64,000 nucleotides of DNA from Planctomycetota bacterium. GTDB lineage: Bacteria > Planctomycetota > Planctomycetia > Pirellulales > PALSA-1355. The notes under the pieces are model-generated. The model was not told where the DNA came from, searched no databases, and saw only the letters and a program-made list of their open reading frames with translations. The position numbers and the translations under genes were made by a program. The stretch lies in NCBI GenBank assembly GCA_003389325.1, contig QQVE01000040.1, positions 25,001 to 89,000 on the forward strand. The letters are read 5' to 3'. Below are positions 26,428 through 34,903 of this stretch, in pieces. Positions within the stretch are counted from its first letter, which is position 1. Every line of letters starts with the position of its first letter.

Positions 26428-28167
26428 GTGCCCTCGCTCTACGTTCTCAAAGGCCAGGACTACGGGACGTACTTTGACATCGACGAAGGCACCGTAGCGC
26501 TCGGGCGCGATGCCTCGAACCAGATCCGCCTGCACGACACGGAAGTCTCCCGCCGCCACGCCGAGATGCAGTTCGACGGCGAATCCTGCACGATCGCCGA
26601 TCTCGAGAGCTCGAACGGCACCTACGTCAACGCGCAGCGCATCGAAGAAGCCACGGTCCTGCGAACCGGCGACAAGCTGCAGCTCGGCGGCACGGTAATG
26701 CTCTTCACCAGCGCCACCGACAAGACCCCCGACGACCTGTCCGACAAGGTCGACATCATCACCTCGCGCGAACTCACCGGCGACAGTTCGCGCATCGTGC
26801 GCTCGATGAGTCAGCACGAGGGAAGCAACCTGCTGAACCTCGATTTCGAGTCGGATGCCGCCAGCCCCTGGCTGGCGCGGGCACGCAGCAACCTGCAGAT
26901 CATGTACCGCACGGCGCTGGCGGTGAGCCATACGCTGGACATCGACCAACTGCTCGATCGCATCATGCAGCTCATCTTCGAGTGGGTCGAGGCCGACCGC
27001 GGCTGCATCATGCTGCTGGACGAGCAGTCCGAAGACCTCGTGCCCAAGGTGCGCCGCAACCGCCGCGGCTTCGACTCGCCCGAGCGGCTGGCGATCAGCA
27101 AGACAATTCTCGACTACGTGATGCAGCACAACGAAGGCGTGCTCACCAGCGACGCCAAGGAAGACAAGCGCTGGGACCACGCGGCCAGCATCGTGCAGAT
27201 GGGCATTCGCGAGGCGATCTGCGTGCCCATGCAGGGCCGCTACGACGTGGTGGGCGTGATCTACATCGACACCTCGATCACGCCGCAGCAGATCATTCAA
27301 CAGAAGGGCCAGCAGAACAAGTTCACCGACGAGCACCTGAAGCTGATGATCGCCATCGCCCACCAGGCCGCTTTGGCCGTGGAGGACACGCGATACTATT
27401 CGGCGATGATGCAGGCCGAGCGGTTGGCCGCCGTCGGCCAGACCATCGCCATGCTCTCGCACCACATCAAGAACATTCTGCAGGGAATCAGCGGCGGCGG
27501 CTACCTGATCGAAAACGGCCTGCAGAAGCACGACGAAGATACGGTGCGCAAGGGGTGGACGATGGTCGAGAAGAACCAGGGCAAGATTTCGACCCTGGTG
27601 ATGGACATGCTCACCTTCAGCAAGGAGCGCGAGCCCGATCCCGTGCCCAGCGACTTGAACCAGGTGGTGGGCGAAGTCGTCGAACTGGTCGAAGCCAAGG
27701 CGGCCGAGCAGGGCGTCGCCGTCGAATACCACCCGGCCGAGAACATTCCCACCCTCACGTTCGACCCCGAGGGCATCCACCGCGCCGTGCTGAATATCGC
27801 CAGCAACGCCGTCGACGCCTGCGAGGATCGCTCCGACGGCCGCCCCCCCGGCAAGGTGATCATCTCCACGCAGTACGACGCGGGCTCCGGCATCGCCAAC
27901 GTGATCGTCGAAGACAACGGCACTGGCATCTCGGAAGAAGACCTGGCCAAGATCTTCACGATCTTCGTGTCGACCAAGCGCGGCAAGGGCACCGGACTGG
28001 GATTGCCGGTGAGCCAGAAGATCCTCAAGGAGCACGGCGGCGACATCCACGTCACCAGCCGCATCGGCGAGGGTAGCCGCTTTACGCTCGAACTGCCGGC
28101 AGTGCCCTCGGGCACCCTGGCCGACGCCGGGCCGATGGCCGAAACCGGCGAACGCCAGCGGCCCTAG
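26428..28167 (+). CDS. FHA-GAF histidine kinase
   Basis: 579 aa from the GTG at 26428 (GGAG upstream), which begins exactly at the FHA fold. FHA domain residues 1-95 include VALGRDASNQIRLHDTEVSRRHAE and LESSNGTYVN, so phosphothreonine binding is intact. A GAF domain covers about 155-310. The kinase core has H345 in MLSHHIKNILQGI, an N box (NIASNAVDAC), G1 (DNGTGIS) and G2 (GTGLGLPVS). No membrane segment is present, so it is a cytoplasmic sensor. The residue after the phospho-accepting His is His instead of the usual Glu/Asp. No response regulator is adjacent. Confidence 0.9.
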   Translation: MPSLYVLKGQDYGTYFDIDEGTVALGRDASNQIRLHDTEVSRRHAEMQFDGESCTIADLESSNGTYVNAQRIEEATVLRTGDKLQLGGTVMLFTSATDKTPDDLSDKVDIITSRELTGDSSRIVRSMSQHEGSNLLNLDFESDAASPWLARARSNLQIMYRTALAVSHTLDIDQLLDRIMQLIFEWVEADRGCIMLLDEQSEDLVPKVRRNRRGFDSPERLAISKTILDYVMQHNEGVLTSDAKEDKRWDHAASIVQMGIREAICVPMQGRYDVVGVIYIDTSITPQQIIQQKGQQNKFTDEHLKLMIAIAHQAALAVEDTRYYSAMMQAERLAAVGQTIAMLSHHIKNILQGISGGGYLIENGLQKHDEDTVRKGWTMVEKNQGKISTLVMDMLTFSKEREPDPVPSDLNQVVGEVVELVEAKAAEQGVAVEYHPAENIPTLTFDPEGIHRAVLNIASNAVDACEDRSDGRPPGKVIISTQYDAGSGIANVIVEDNGTGISEEDLAKIFTIFVSTKRGKGTGLGLPVSQKILKEHGGDIHVTSRIGEGSRFTLELPAVPSGTLADAGPMAETGERQRP

Positions 28168-28213
28168 AACAACGCAACCTCGCCGGGCGCGGCCGCACGC
28201 ACGTGCTGCTCTC

Positions 28214-28864
28214 TCAGCCCTCGTACCCCGACGGCGCGCCCACGAAGGGGTTGTTGCGTTTTTCCTGCCCGACGGTCGTGCCGGGGCCGTGCCCGGGCAG
28301 AATGACGGTCTCGTCGTCGAGCGTGAACAGCTTGGAGTGGATGCCCTCGGCCAGTTGCTCGAAGCTGCCGTCGGGGAAATCGGTGCGCCCGATGCTGCCA
28401 GCGAACAGCACGTCTCCGCCGAACACCAGCATGGGCTTTCCGGCACGCCACAGGTAGACGATGTGGCCGCTCGAGTGCCCAGGAATCTCGAGCACCGACA
28501 GGTCGAAGCCCGCGGCGCTGTACTCGTCCCCCTCGCCGACCAGCACGTCGCCCGGCGGGCTCACGAGTTGAGCTCCAAAGGCAGCCGATAGGTTCAGCGT
28601 CGGATCGGTCAGTTTCGCGGCATCGCCGCGGCTGACGACGATCGGACAGCCAGGAAATTCGCGCTTCATCGCCTCGTTGCCGGCGATGTGGTCGCTGTGC
28701 CCGTGCGTAATCAGAATGGCCGCCGGCGAAAGAGTCTCGCGTGCCAGGTATTCGAGAATTCGGTCGGGCTCGAGGCCCGGATCGACGATCAGGCAGTCGT
28801 CGCGATCGCGCTGTCGCGCGATGTAAGTGTTTTCCTCGAAAGGAGCTGAGACGACGACAGCCAT
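28214..28864 (-). CDS. MBL-fold metallo-hydrolase (glyoxalase II-like)
   Basis: 216 aa from the ATG at 28864; a GTG 7 codons upstream, with AAGG before it, is an equally possible start. The metallo-beta-lactamase signature is complete: ITHGHSDHIAGNEA, GHSSGHIVYL, FGGDVLFAGSIGRTD and ILPGHGPGTTVGQEK. This arrangement is typical of the YcbL/hydroxyacylglutathione hydrolase-like group with two metal ions. The substrate is unknown. It is convergent with the FHA-kinase gene. Confidence 0.9.
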   Translation of the reverse strand: MAVVVSAPFEENTYIARQRDRDDCLIVDPGLEPDRILEYLARETLSPAAILITHGHSDHIAGNEAMKREFPGCPIVVSRGDAAKLTDPTLNLSAAFGAQLVSPPGDVLVGEGDEYSAAGFDLSVLEIPGHSSGHIVYLWRAGKPMLVFGGDVLFAGSIGRTDFPDGSFEQLAEGIHSKLFTLDDETVILPGHGPGTTVGQEKRNNPFVGAPSGYEG

Positions 28865-29261
28865 TTCAATTTGGGAAGCGTCCACAAATCGCCCTTTCCG
28901 AAGGCCTGTCCGATCTAGTAAAAGCGGGAAGAATTTGCGGCCCTCGCGGTGACTTCGTACCCGTCGAGGGTTAGGCAAACAGGGCCGGTTTACTGAAGCA
29001 ATGTAATATATGCGCGAATGCCCGGGCGATAAACCGTATAGGCGGACGGACGGGCGGCTCTGCCCGCGGTTTTTCCCATTTCCCTTTGTGCCGATTCTCC
29101 GAACGCCGCGTGAAAGCTAGCAGTATCGTGCCGTCGGTCCGTGCACTTCCCTTGCTCGCCGACGTGAGAAGAATTGAGCCGAAGTGGCTGTCGCGTTCGA
29201 ACAGGCGTGCCTTGAAACGCGTAGCCAAACTTAGCTCGAAATGGTTTGTCAGGAGATCACG
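28865..29261. other. 397-bp divergent intergenic region
   Basis: This separates the MBL hydrolase from the DUF1571 gene. It contains a locally AT-rich patch near 28996-29012 (AATGTAATATATGC) that could hold a promoter, and an AGGAG site just before 29262. A minus-strand open frame (28971-29228) looks non-coding. Nothing else was seen. Confidence 0.5.
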
Positions 29262-30155
29262 ATGATCCGCGGTAAATGGCTTTGTACGTGGGCGGCGGCT
29301 GGAGTCGCTACCGCGCTATTCACTTCGACGACCGTCGCGCAAGCACCGCGCGACGGCCGAGACCAGTTGCCTCGGCCCGTGTATCGCGTCGGCCAGCAGC
29401 AACCCAACCCGCGGCTCGCGGCCAATAACAACCGCCCGGTCAACCCGCCGAATCCCAACGAGCACCCGCTCGAGCCGGCACTGCGGATGGCCCACTCGGC
29501 CGTGCAGCAAATCGAGAACAACATCCAGGACTACTCCGCCGTGCTGGTGAAGCGCGAGCGCATCAACGGCAAGCTCAACGAGCAGGAGTTCATGTACATC
29601 AAGGTGCGGCACGAGCCGTTCAGCGTGTACATGTACTTCCTGGGCCCCGAGCGGCTCCGCGGCCAGGAGTGCCTGTACGTCGAGGGCCAGAACAACGGCA
29701 ACCTGCTGGGCCACGGCGTGGGCATCCGCAAGATCGCCGGCACCGTGCCTTTGGATCCCAACGGCCCGATGGCCATGGCCGGCCAGCGCTACCCGATCAC
29801 CGAGATTGGCTTTCTCAATCTGGCCAAGCGGCTGATCGAAGTCGGCAACATGGACAAGCAATTCGGCGAGTGCGAAGTGAAGTTCTACAAGGGCGCCAAG
29901 ATCAACAAGCGCGTCTGCACCTGCATCCAGGTCGTCCACCCGGTGCCGCGATCGAACTTCCGCTTCCACAAGGCGCTGATCTTCGTCGACGACGAGCTGA
30001 ACATCCCGATTCGCTACGAGGCGTACGAGTGGCCGGCCAAGCCCGGTGCTCCGCCGCCGCTGATCGAGGAGTACACCTACACCGACGTGAAGATCAACAA
30101 CGGCTTCACCGACGCCGACTTCGACGAGAACAACCCGCAGTACAATTTTCACTAG
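29262..30155 (+). CDS. DUF1571 family secreted protein
   Basis: 297 aa. The ATG at 29262 has AGGAGATCACG upstream, better than the in-frame start at 29241. A signal peptide (MIRGKWLCTWAAAGVATALFTSTTVAQA) is followed by a low-complexity Pro/Asn linker. The DUF1571 domain runs from about residue 75 (MAHSAVQQIENNIQDYSAVLVKRERINGKLNEQEFM) to the end, with repeated YMYFLGP and EYTYTDVKINNGF segments. Function unknown; the fold is possibly lipoprotein-carrier-like. It is followed by a strong terminator. Confidence 0.88.
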   Translation: MIRGKWLCTWAAAGVATALFTSTTVAQAPRDGRDQLPRPVYRVGQQQPNPRLAANNNRPVNPPNPNEHPLEPALRMAHSAVQQIENNIQDYSAVLVKRERINGKLNEQEFMYIKVRHEPFSVYMYFLGPERLRGQECLYVEGQNNGNLLGHGVGIRKIAGTVPLDPNGPMAMAGQRYPITEIGFLNLAKRLIEVGNMDKQFGECEVKFYKGAKINKRVCTCIQVVHPVPRSNFRFHKALIFVDDELNIPIRYEAYEWPAKPGAPPPLIEEYTYTDVKINNGFTDADFDENNPQYNFH

Positions 30156-30177
30156 TCGCGATTCGAGCACGTCGACG

Positions 30178-30217
30178 AAAAGGGCCTCCGACTGCCTGCC
30201 GAGCCGGAGGCCCTTTT
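30178..30217. terminator. bidirectional intrinsic terminator
   Basis: AAAAGGGCCTCCG and its perfect complement form a 13-bp stem around a 14-nt loop. It ends in TTTT on the plus strand, with AAAA on the opposite side. It lies between the convergent DUF1571 gene and the LysM gene and can terminate both. Confidence 0.88.
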
Positions 30218-30249
30218 GTATGCGCGATTTTTTCGGCGCTGACCCGCGC

Positions 30250-31785
30250 TCAGCGCTGGTACTGCGTGCCGGCGGCCCGCGACACGCGTCGGGGCGAGCG
30301 CGAGCCGGGGGGCATGACCAACTCGGTCCCCGGACGCAGGTAGTCGAAATCCTCGCCCAGCAACTCGCGGTTTAACTCGTAGATCTCGGCCCAACGCGAA
30401 GCCTTGCCCAGCTCGTAGCGGGCGATGTCGAACAGCGTGTCGCCTTCGGCCACGATGTAGACGTCCCGGCCCGGCACGTTACGCCGCGGCTGAGACACCG
30501 CGCCCGCCTGCACCAGTGCGCTCTTGCGCTGCTTGGGGCACAACGAGGGATAATCGCTCTCCAGGTCCTCCACCGGCGGCACCATCACCTTCTGGCCCAC
30601 GGTCAGTTCGTGCGAATGCGGCAGCAGGGCCCGATTGTGCTCGGCCAGCGCCTTGAAATAGCCGCCGGTACCGTACACGGCCTCGGAAATGCTCCACAGC
30701 GTGTCGCCGGGCTGCACGGTGTACTGCCCGTTGGAGACCGGCAGCGGCCGTGCAGGCTTGGGAGTCTCGCTTTGCCAGCCCGAGTCGTTGCGAGCGGTTG
30801 TCGCCGGCACGGGCTGATAGCGGCCCGAGTCCGCGGGCTCGGCCGGCTGCACCTGGGTCGGAGCGGGCTCATAGGCTTCGTCGGCGTCTTGCTCGAACCG
30901 CGGGTCGTAGCGACGGTTGACCGGCGCCCCGTAGCGATCGTTCGCTGCCGGCGGACTCGTGCTCTCGCCCGCGCGGGCGGGGGCAGCCTGCGGAGACTCG
31001 TCGTAGTACGCGGGGCCTCCGCCGGCAGCGGCAGGGTCGACGGCCGGGGGATCGCCAGCGGCGGGCGTGTTGGCCGGGGAAGTAGTGGCAGCCGCGTCGC
31101 CAAAGGGATCGGCTTCGGCAGCGGGCGCCCCGGCGGGCGGCTCGGCGCCGTCGTGACCAAAGAAGTTCACGTCCGCGGCCGGCTCGGCGGCGTACGGATC
31201 CTGCACTGGGGCCGTTTCCGCACCAGCATCATAGGCCGCGGCCGCGGGCTGCGTTTCGGCATAGCGATCGTCGGCCGCCGTCTGGTTCGGATTGTCCAGC
31301 GGCAGTTCCGCGTTGAGTTGGCGTAGCGGGTTCTCTCGCGACTCGGCTGCAGCCGTTTGGGCAGGCGCGTCCGGAATGTCGTCGTCCATCGGCACCGCGG
31401 CGCCGGAATCGACAAACGGACTGGTACCTGCCGAAGCGGATTCGTTTGCGACGGGCTCGGCGTAGGGGTCCTGCGGCAGCGGTTCCGGCTCGCCGGCCGG
31501 TGGCATGTACGAATTGCTGGGCAACCGGTCCTCGGCCGCCTCGCCCGTGGCATCGTTGCCCGTGCCCCACATCGCGCCGCCGGCACTCGACGGGTCGTTT
31601 TGGGCCACGACCACGTTGGGCTCTTCGCTCGCCGCCTCGGTCGGCAGCGGCTTGGCCTCGGCCACTTCGGCCTCGCCTGAGTCCTCTGACTGACTCCCGA
31701 CAATGAAGTGCCGCGCCAGCAGCACGCCAAACACCGTCAACAACACGCCGATGACGGCCAGTCCAATCTTGGTTTCCTTCCCCAT
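30250..31785 (-). CDS. membrane-anchored double-LysM protein
   Basis: 511 aa from the ATG at 31785 (AGGAGGCTCTATCC upstream). A single N-terminal membrane segment (IGLAVIGVLLTVFGVLLARHFIV) is followed by about 320 residues rich in Pro, Ala, Asp and Glu, then two LysM domains: YTVQPGDTLWSISEAVYG...GQKVMVPP and YIVAEGDTLFDIARYELG...GTELVMPP. LysM binds glycan such as peptidoglycan, so this may tether the inner membrane to the wall. It follows rsmH by 46 nt and occupies the place where ftsL/ftsI stand in other bacteria. Confidence 0.88.
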   Translation of the reverse strand: MGKETKIGLAVIGVLLTVFGVLLARHFIVGSQSEDSGEAEVAEAKPLPTEAASEEPNVVVAQNDPSSAGGAMWGTGNDATGEAAEDRLPSNSYMPPAGEPEPLPQDPYAEPVANESASAGTSPFVDSGAAVPMDDDIPDAPAQTAAAESRENPLRQLNAELPLDNPNQTAADDRYAETQPAAAAYDAGAETAPVQDPYAAEPAADVNFFGHDGAEPPAGAPAAEADPFGDAAATTSPANTPAAGDPPAVDPAAAGGGPAYYDESPQAAPARAGESTSPPAANDRYGAPVNRRYDPRFEQDADEAYEPAPTQVQPAEPADSGRYQPVPATTARNDSGWQSETPKPARPLPVSNGQYTVQPGDTLWSISEAVYGTGGYFKALAEHNRALLPHSHELTVGQKVMVPPVEDLESDYPSLCPKQRKSALVQAGAVSQPRRNVPGRDVYIVAEGDTLFDIARYELGKASRWAEIYELNRELLGEDFDYLRPGTELVMPPGSRSPRRVSRAAGTQYQR

Positions 31786-31831
31786 GGATAGAGCCTCCTG
31801 CTCATACGGCACGCGTCGTCTGCGGCACCGG

Positions 31832-32722
31832 TCAACTTGCCGTTCGCCGCGCCACGCGCAACCGGGCGCTACGCGCCCTCGGATTTCTAAGGACTTCCGC
31901 CTCGCTGGGGCGAAGCGGCTTCTTGGTCAGGTTCTCAAATCGTGGGTTTTCGCGAAATGCCGTTTTTACGATCCGGTCTTCCAGCGAGTGAAAGCTGATG
32001 GCAGCCACGCGACCGTTTTCGCGCAGGCAGTCGGCAAAACTCGCCAACGCTCGCTCGAGCGACCCCAACTCGTCGTTGACAGCAATTCGCAGGGCCTGAA
32101 ACGTCCGTGTGGCCGGATCGATGCGTCTGCTATCGCGCGAGCGTGGGACGCAGCGACGGACCAGGTCGGCCAGTTGCGTGGCCGTGCGAACCGGCTCGGT
32201 CTTCCGCTGCTCGACGATCTTGCGGGCGATTCGGCGGCTGAACCGCTCCTCGCCGAACTTGTAGATCAGGTCGGCCAGATCATCAGCACTGAGCTCTTCG
32301 ATCATCTGCCAGGCCGGCTGGCCCTCGTCGGGATCGAACCGCAGATCCAGGGCGCCGGAGGTGTCAAAGCCGAATCCCCGGCCCGGGTCCGCCAGTTGGT
32401 CGCTCGAAAGCCCCAGGTCGACCAAGATGCCGTCAACCGCCTCAATGTCCAACTGCCGCAGAACCTCATCCAGCTCGCAGTAGTTCGAGTGCACGAGCTT
32501 CACCGGCTGCCCCTTGAGCTTCCTTTCGGCGGCCTCGAGCGCCGCCGGATCGCGGTCCAGCGATAGCACCAGACCGCTGAGGCCCACCTTTTCGGCCAGC
32601 GCCAGCGTGTGTCCTCCGCCGCCCAGGGTGCCGTCGACCAGAATCTGCCCCGGCTGAGGATCGAGCCACTCGATTACCTCGTCGAGCATCACCGGCACGT
32701 GCATCGGCGAAGACGAATCCAT
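31832..32722 (-). CDS. rsmH: 16S rRNA m4C1402 methyltransferase RsmH (MraW)
   Basis: 296 aa starting MDSSSPMHVPVML at 32722; a second ATG at 32704 is also possible. RsmH features are HVPVMLDEVIEWL, the SAM loop VDGTLGGGGHT, GILVDLGLSSDQL, and the C-terminal RVAAISFHSLEDRIVK. It N4-methylates C1402 of 16S rRNA in the ribosomal P site. It lies downstream of mraZ, as in most division clusters, but after an unusually long and structured 292-nt gap. The longer open frame toward mraZ is not coding. Confidence 0.94.
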   Translation of the reverse strand: MDSSSPMHVPVMLDEVIEWLDPQPGQILVDGTLGGGGHTLALAEKVGLSGLVLSLDRDPAALEAAERKLKGQPVKLVHSNYCELDEVLRQLDIEAVDGILVDLGLSSDQLADPGRGFGFDTSGALDLRFDPDEGQPAWQMIEELSADDLADLIYKFGEERFSRRIARKIVEQRKTEPVRTATQLADLVRRCVPRSRDSRRIDPATRTFQALRIAVNDELGSLERALASFADCLRENGRVAAISFHSLEDRIVKTAFRENPRFENLTKKPLRPSEAEVLRNPRARSARLRVARRTAS

Positions 32723-33014
32723 CAGCGAGCCGGCGGAGAGAGAAGGCGGGGCAGGCGAGCAGGGGTCCGAAAACCAAAACCCCGACCGGGGACACTTCCA
32801 TGTGTCCCGTGAGGTGGGGGTTTGCGTTTCGTGACCCCAGCGCCACGAAACGCGGCCGTTCGCAAACCCGACTTGCAGTCCGTGCGTCGGGCCTGTCGAG
32901 CCTCCGGCGGTCCGTCGGTGGCCATTGACGGACGACCGTGCCTCGACAGCGAACTTGCGAACTTTCGGACGGACAGACCTGCGTGATTCTCCTGCTTCGT
33001 ACTTGCGGCGTTCC
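32723..33014 (-). promoter_or_regulatory. structured mraZ-rsmH intercistronic leader
   Basis: On the minus strand the RNA would first form GCGTTTCGTG/CACGAAACGC (32853-32824, perfect 10 bp). It would then form GGGACAC/GTGTCCC (32808-32789, 7 bp). The strand CGAAACGCAAACCCCC can instead pair with GGGGTTTTGGTTTTCG (32783-32768, 13 of 16). The first and third pairings exclude each other, as in attenuators or riboregulators. No ligand class was recognised. Confidence 0.42.
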
Positions 33015-33464
33015 TCAAGAGGCCGGCTTCTGGAACGCGGCCTCGGCAATTTGATCGAATTGGCTCTGACGGTCGGCCACGTACTGCTCCCAGCGAGCCC
33101 GGTCCCACAACTCCAGGTGATCGTGGACGCCAACGACGACAGCCTCCTTCTCCAGTCCCGCCAAAGCTGCCAGGTCGGGCGGAATTCGCACTCGTCCTTG
33201 CCCGTCCAACTCCACGCCCTGAGCTCGTGCGTAAAACAACCGGCTAAAGGCCCGTACGTCCTGGGCATTGGGGGATGCCTGAGCCAGCCGCTGGGCCAAC
33301 TCGGCCAGAGAGCTCTCCGTGTAAATCGCCAACGATCCGTCCGTTCCCGGCGCTACGTATAAGACTCCTTTTGCCAGGGCACCAAGTGCCTCTCGCAGGG
33401 GCTTGGGGATCGGTACGCGAAGCTTTTCGTCCACCGCTCGGGTGAATGTGCCGGTCAGCAACAT
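33015..33464 (-). CDS. mraZ: transcriptional regulator MraZ
   Basis: 149 aa, family length. It has two SpoVT/AbrB-like repeats: MLLTGTFTRAVDEKLRVPIPKPLREAL and RLFYARAQGVELDGQGRVRIPPDL, each with the family DxxGR-type turn (the first degenerate, DEKLR). MraZ forms a ring-shaped oligomer that binds TGGGN repeats upstream of its own gene and represses or modulates the division cluster. A matching periodic repeat lies immediately upstream here. Confidence 0.95.
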   Translation of the reverse strand: MLLTGTFTRAVDEKLRVPIPKPLREALGALAKGVLYVAPGTDGSLAIYTESSLAELAQRLAQASPNAQDVRAFSRLFYARAQGVELDGQGRVRIPPDLAALAGLEKEAVVVGVHDHLELWDRARWEQYVADRQSQFDQIAEAAFQKPAS

Positions 33465-33470
33465 GCTTCA

Positions 33471-33513
33471 CCACAATTCCCCACAAGCCACCATAGGAGC
33501 CCAAAGATATCCA
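33471..33513 (-). promoter_or_regulatory. putative MraZ operator, five TGG repeats at 10-bp spacing
   Basis: CCA triplets (TGG on the mraZ strand) occur at 33471, 33481, 33491, 33501 and 33511, exactly one helical turn apart and ending 7 bp before the mraZ ATG. Two of the five are TGGG. MraZ boxes are known as tandem TGGGN repeats spaced about 10 bp, so this is probably the autoregulatory site. Confidence 0.75.
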
Positions 33514-33646
33514 GTTCCCGGTTTGGGTCAAGCGCGCTTTTCCCCGGCAAAATCGCACTAATGAGAATCGGCGCGATCACAACGTGTTGCCACTTCGCCG
33601 GAAGCGTCGAATCGGCCGGTCGGGATATTTTTTCCCCACGGGGCGT

Positions 33647-34801
33647 TTAGCCGTGGCCATCAAGTAGCGACGAATAGAGCCGCTCGTAGGCCCCCACCAT
33701 GGCCTCGAGACTGAAGCGCTCGGCAGCCCGGCGGCGATTGGCCTCGCCCAATGCGCGCCGTCCGCTTTCGTCGGCCAACAGGGCGATCGCGCGCTCGGCA
33801 AACGCCGCACTTTCGCGCTCCACCGTCTGCCGCTCCGCCTGCGGTCCCAGTTGCTCGTCAACGCCCTCGACGCGCGTGGCCACGATCGGCTTGCCCGCGG
33901 CCATGGCCTGCAGCACGACGTTCGACATGCCTTCCCACAGCGAAGGCACAATGACCAACTCGCTGGACGCGAGGATCTGCGGCACGTCCTGGCGGTAACC
34001 CACGAAGTGCACCCTTCCGGCCAGGCCGAGCTGCGTCGCGGTCGCCTCCAGGTTCCGACGCTCGGGACCTTCGCCCGCCACGATCAAGTCGTATGCGGGA
34101 AACTGCTTGAACAGCCCGCGGCTGCCCTCGAGAAACAGCGAGAGCCCCTTCTGGGCATCGAGGCGCCCGACGAACGCGATCAGTCGCCGCGCGGGTGCGA
34201 TGCCCCAGCGCTCGGGCGATTCGGCCGACACGTCGGCATAGCGCACAACGTCGACGCCGTTGGGAATCACCAGCAGCTTTTCGGCCGGCAAACCGCCACG
34301 CTGCTGGGAAAAGTCGCGCACCGACTCGCTCACGCAAACGTGCCGCTCGACCCAGCGATCGACACGGCGGGCGCCCGCGAGATGCCAGCGGTGCTCGTGC
34401 TCGGCCACGCGAATGCCGCCGACGACGTGCGGCACCCGCGCCCAGCGAGCCGCGACGGCCCCCGCGACGTTCGCGTGAAACAAGAACGTCTGCAAGAGCA
34501 CCGGGGCATCGGCCGCCAGTTGGCGACGCAGCCTCACCAGCAACACGGGCAGTCCGACGACCTGCCGAGCGCCGAAACAGCGCACGGTGACTCCGGCCGC
34601 TTCCAGCCGGTCGGCCAGCGAGCTGGGATTGCTCGCCGGGCGCGGCCCGAGACAATACACCGTAGGCTGAAACCGCTGGCGGTCAAGCCGCGTGGCCAAC
34701 TCGACCAGGCACTGCTCGGCGCCGCCGGGATCGAGCTCCGTGATGCAGAAGCCCAGCGGCACGGGCCCGCTGCCGGGAGCGGTGGTTTCGCGTGAGCTCA
34801 T
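33647..34801 (-). CDS. GT4-family glycosyltransferase
   Basis: 384 aa from the ATG at 34801, no strong ribosome site; the frame continues far upstream as a shadow over queA. The GT-B signature is clear: ITELDPGGAEQCLVELATRL at the N-terminus, VIPNGVDVVRYA, FVGRLDAQKGLSLFLEG, and the GT4 donor site PSLWEGMSNVVLQAMAAGKPIVAT. It probably adds a sugar to a lipid-linked or surface glycan. It is divergent from queA and has no glycan gene beside it. Confidence 0.9.
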   Translation of the reverse strand: MSSRETTAPGSGPVPLGFCITELDPGGAEQCLVELATRLDRQRFQPTVYCLGPRPASNPSSLADRLEAAGVTVRCFGARQVVGLPVLLVRLRRQLAADAPVLLQTFLFHANVAGAVAARWARVPHVVGGIRVAEHEHRWHLAGARRVDRWVERHVCVSESVRDFSQQRGGLPAEKLLVIPNGVDVVRYADVSAESPERWGIAPARRLIAFVGRLDAQKGLSLFLEGSRGLFKQFPAYDLIVAGEGPERRNLEATATQLGLAGRVHFVGYRQDVPQILASSELVIVPSLWEGMSNVVLQAMAAGKPIVATRVEGVDEQLGPQAERQTVERESAAFAERAIALLADESGRRALGEANRRRAAERFSLEAMVGAYERLYSSLLDGHG

Positions 34802-34903
34802 CAGGCCAAAGGCGTTTCGACAGACAGGATAGGATGCGACGCGCTGCCGCAGACTTGTATCGGCAGTCGCGCTCTCACGTAAAGACCGCGCAGAGCACGA
34901 GCC

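Noticed and set aside
26092..28446. 784-aa open frame on the minus strand
   Set aside because: It is the GC-rich shadow of the FHA-kinase and MBL genes, with no domain and atypical amino-acid content.
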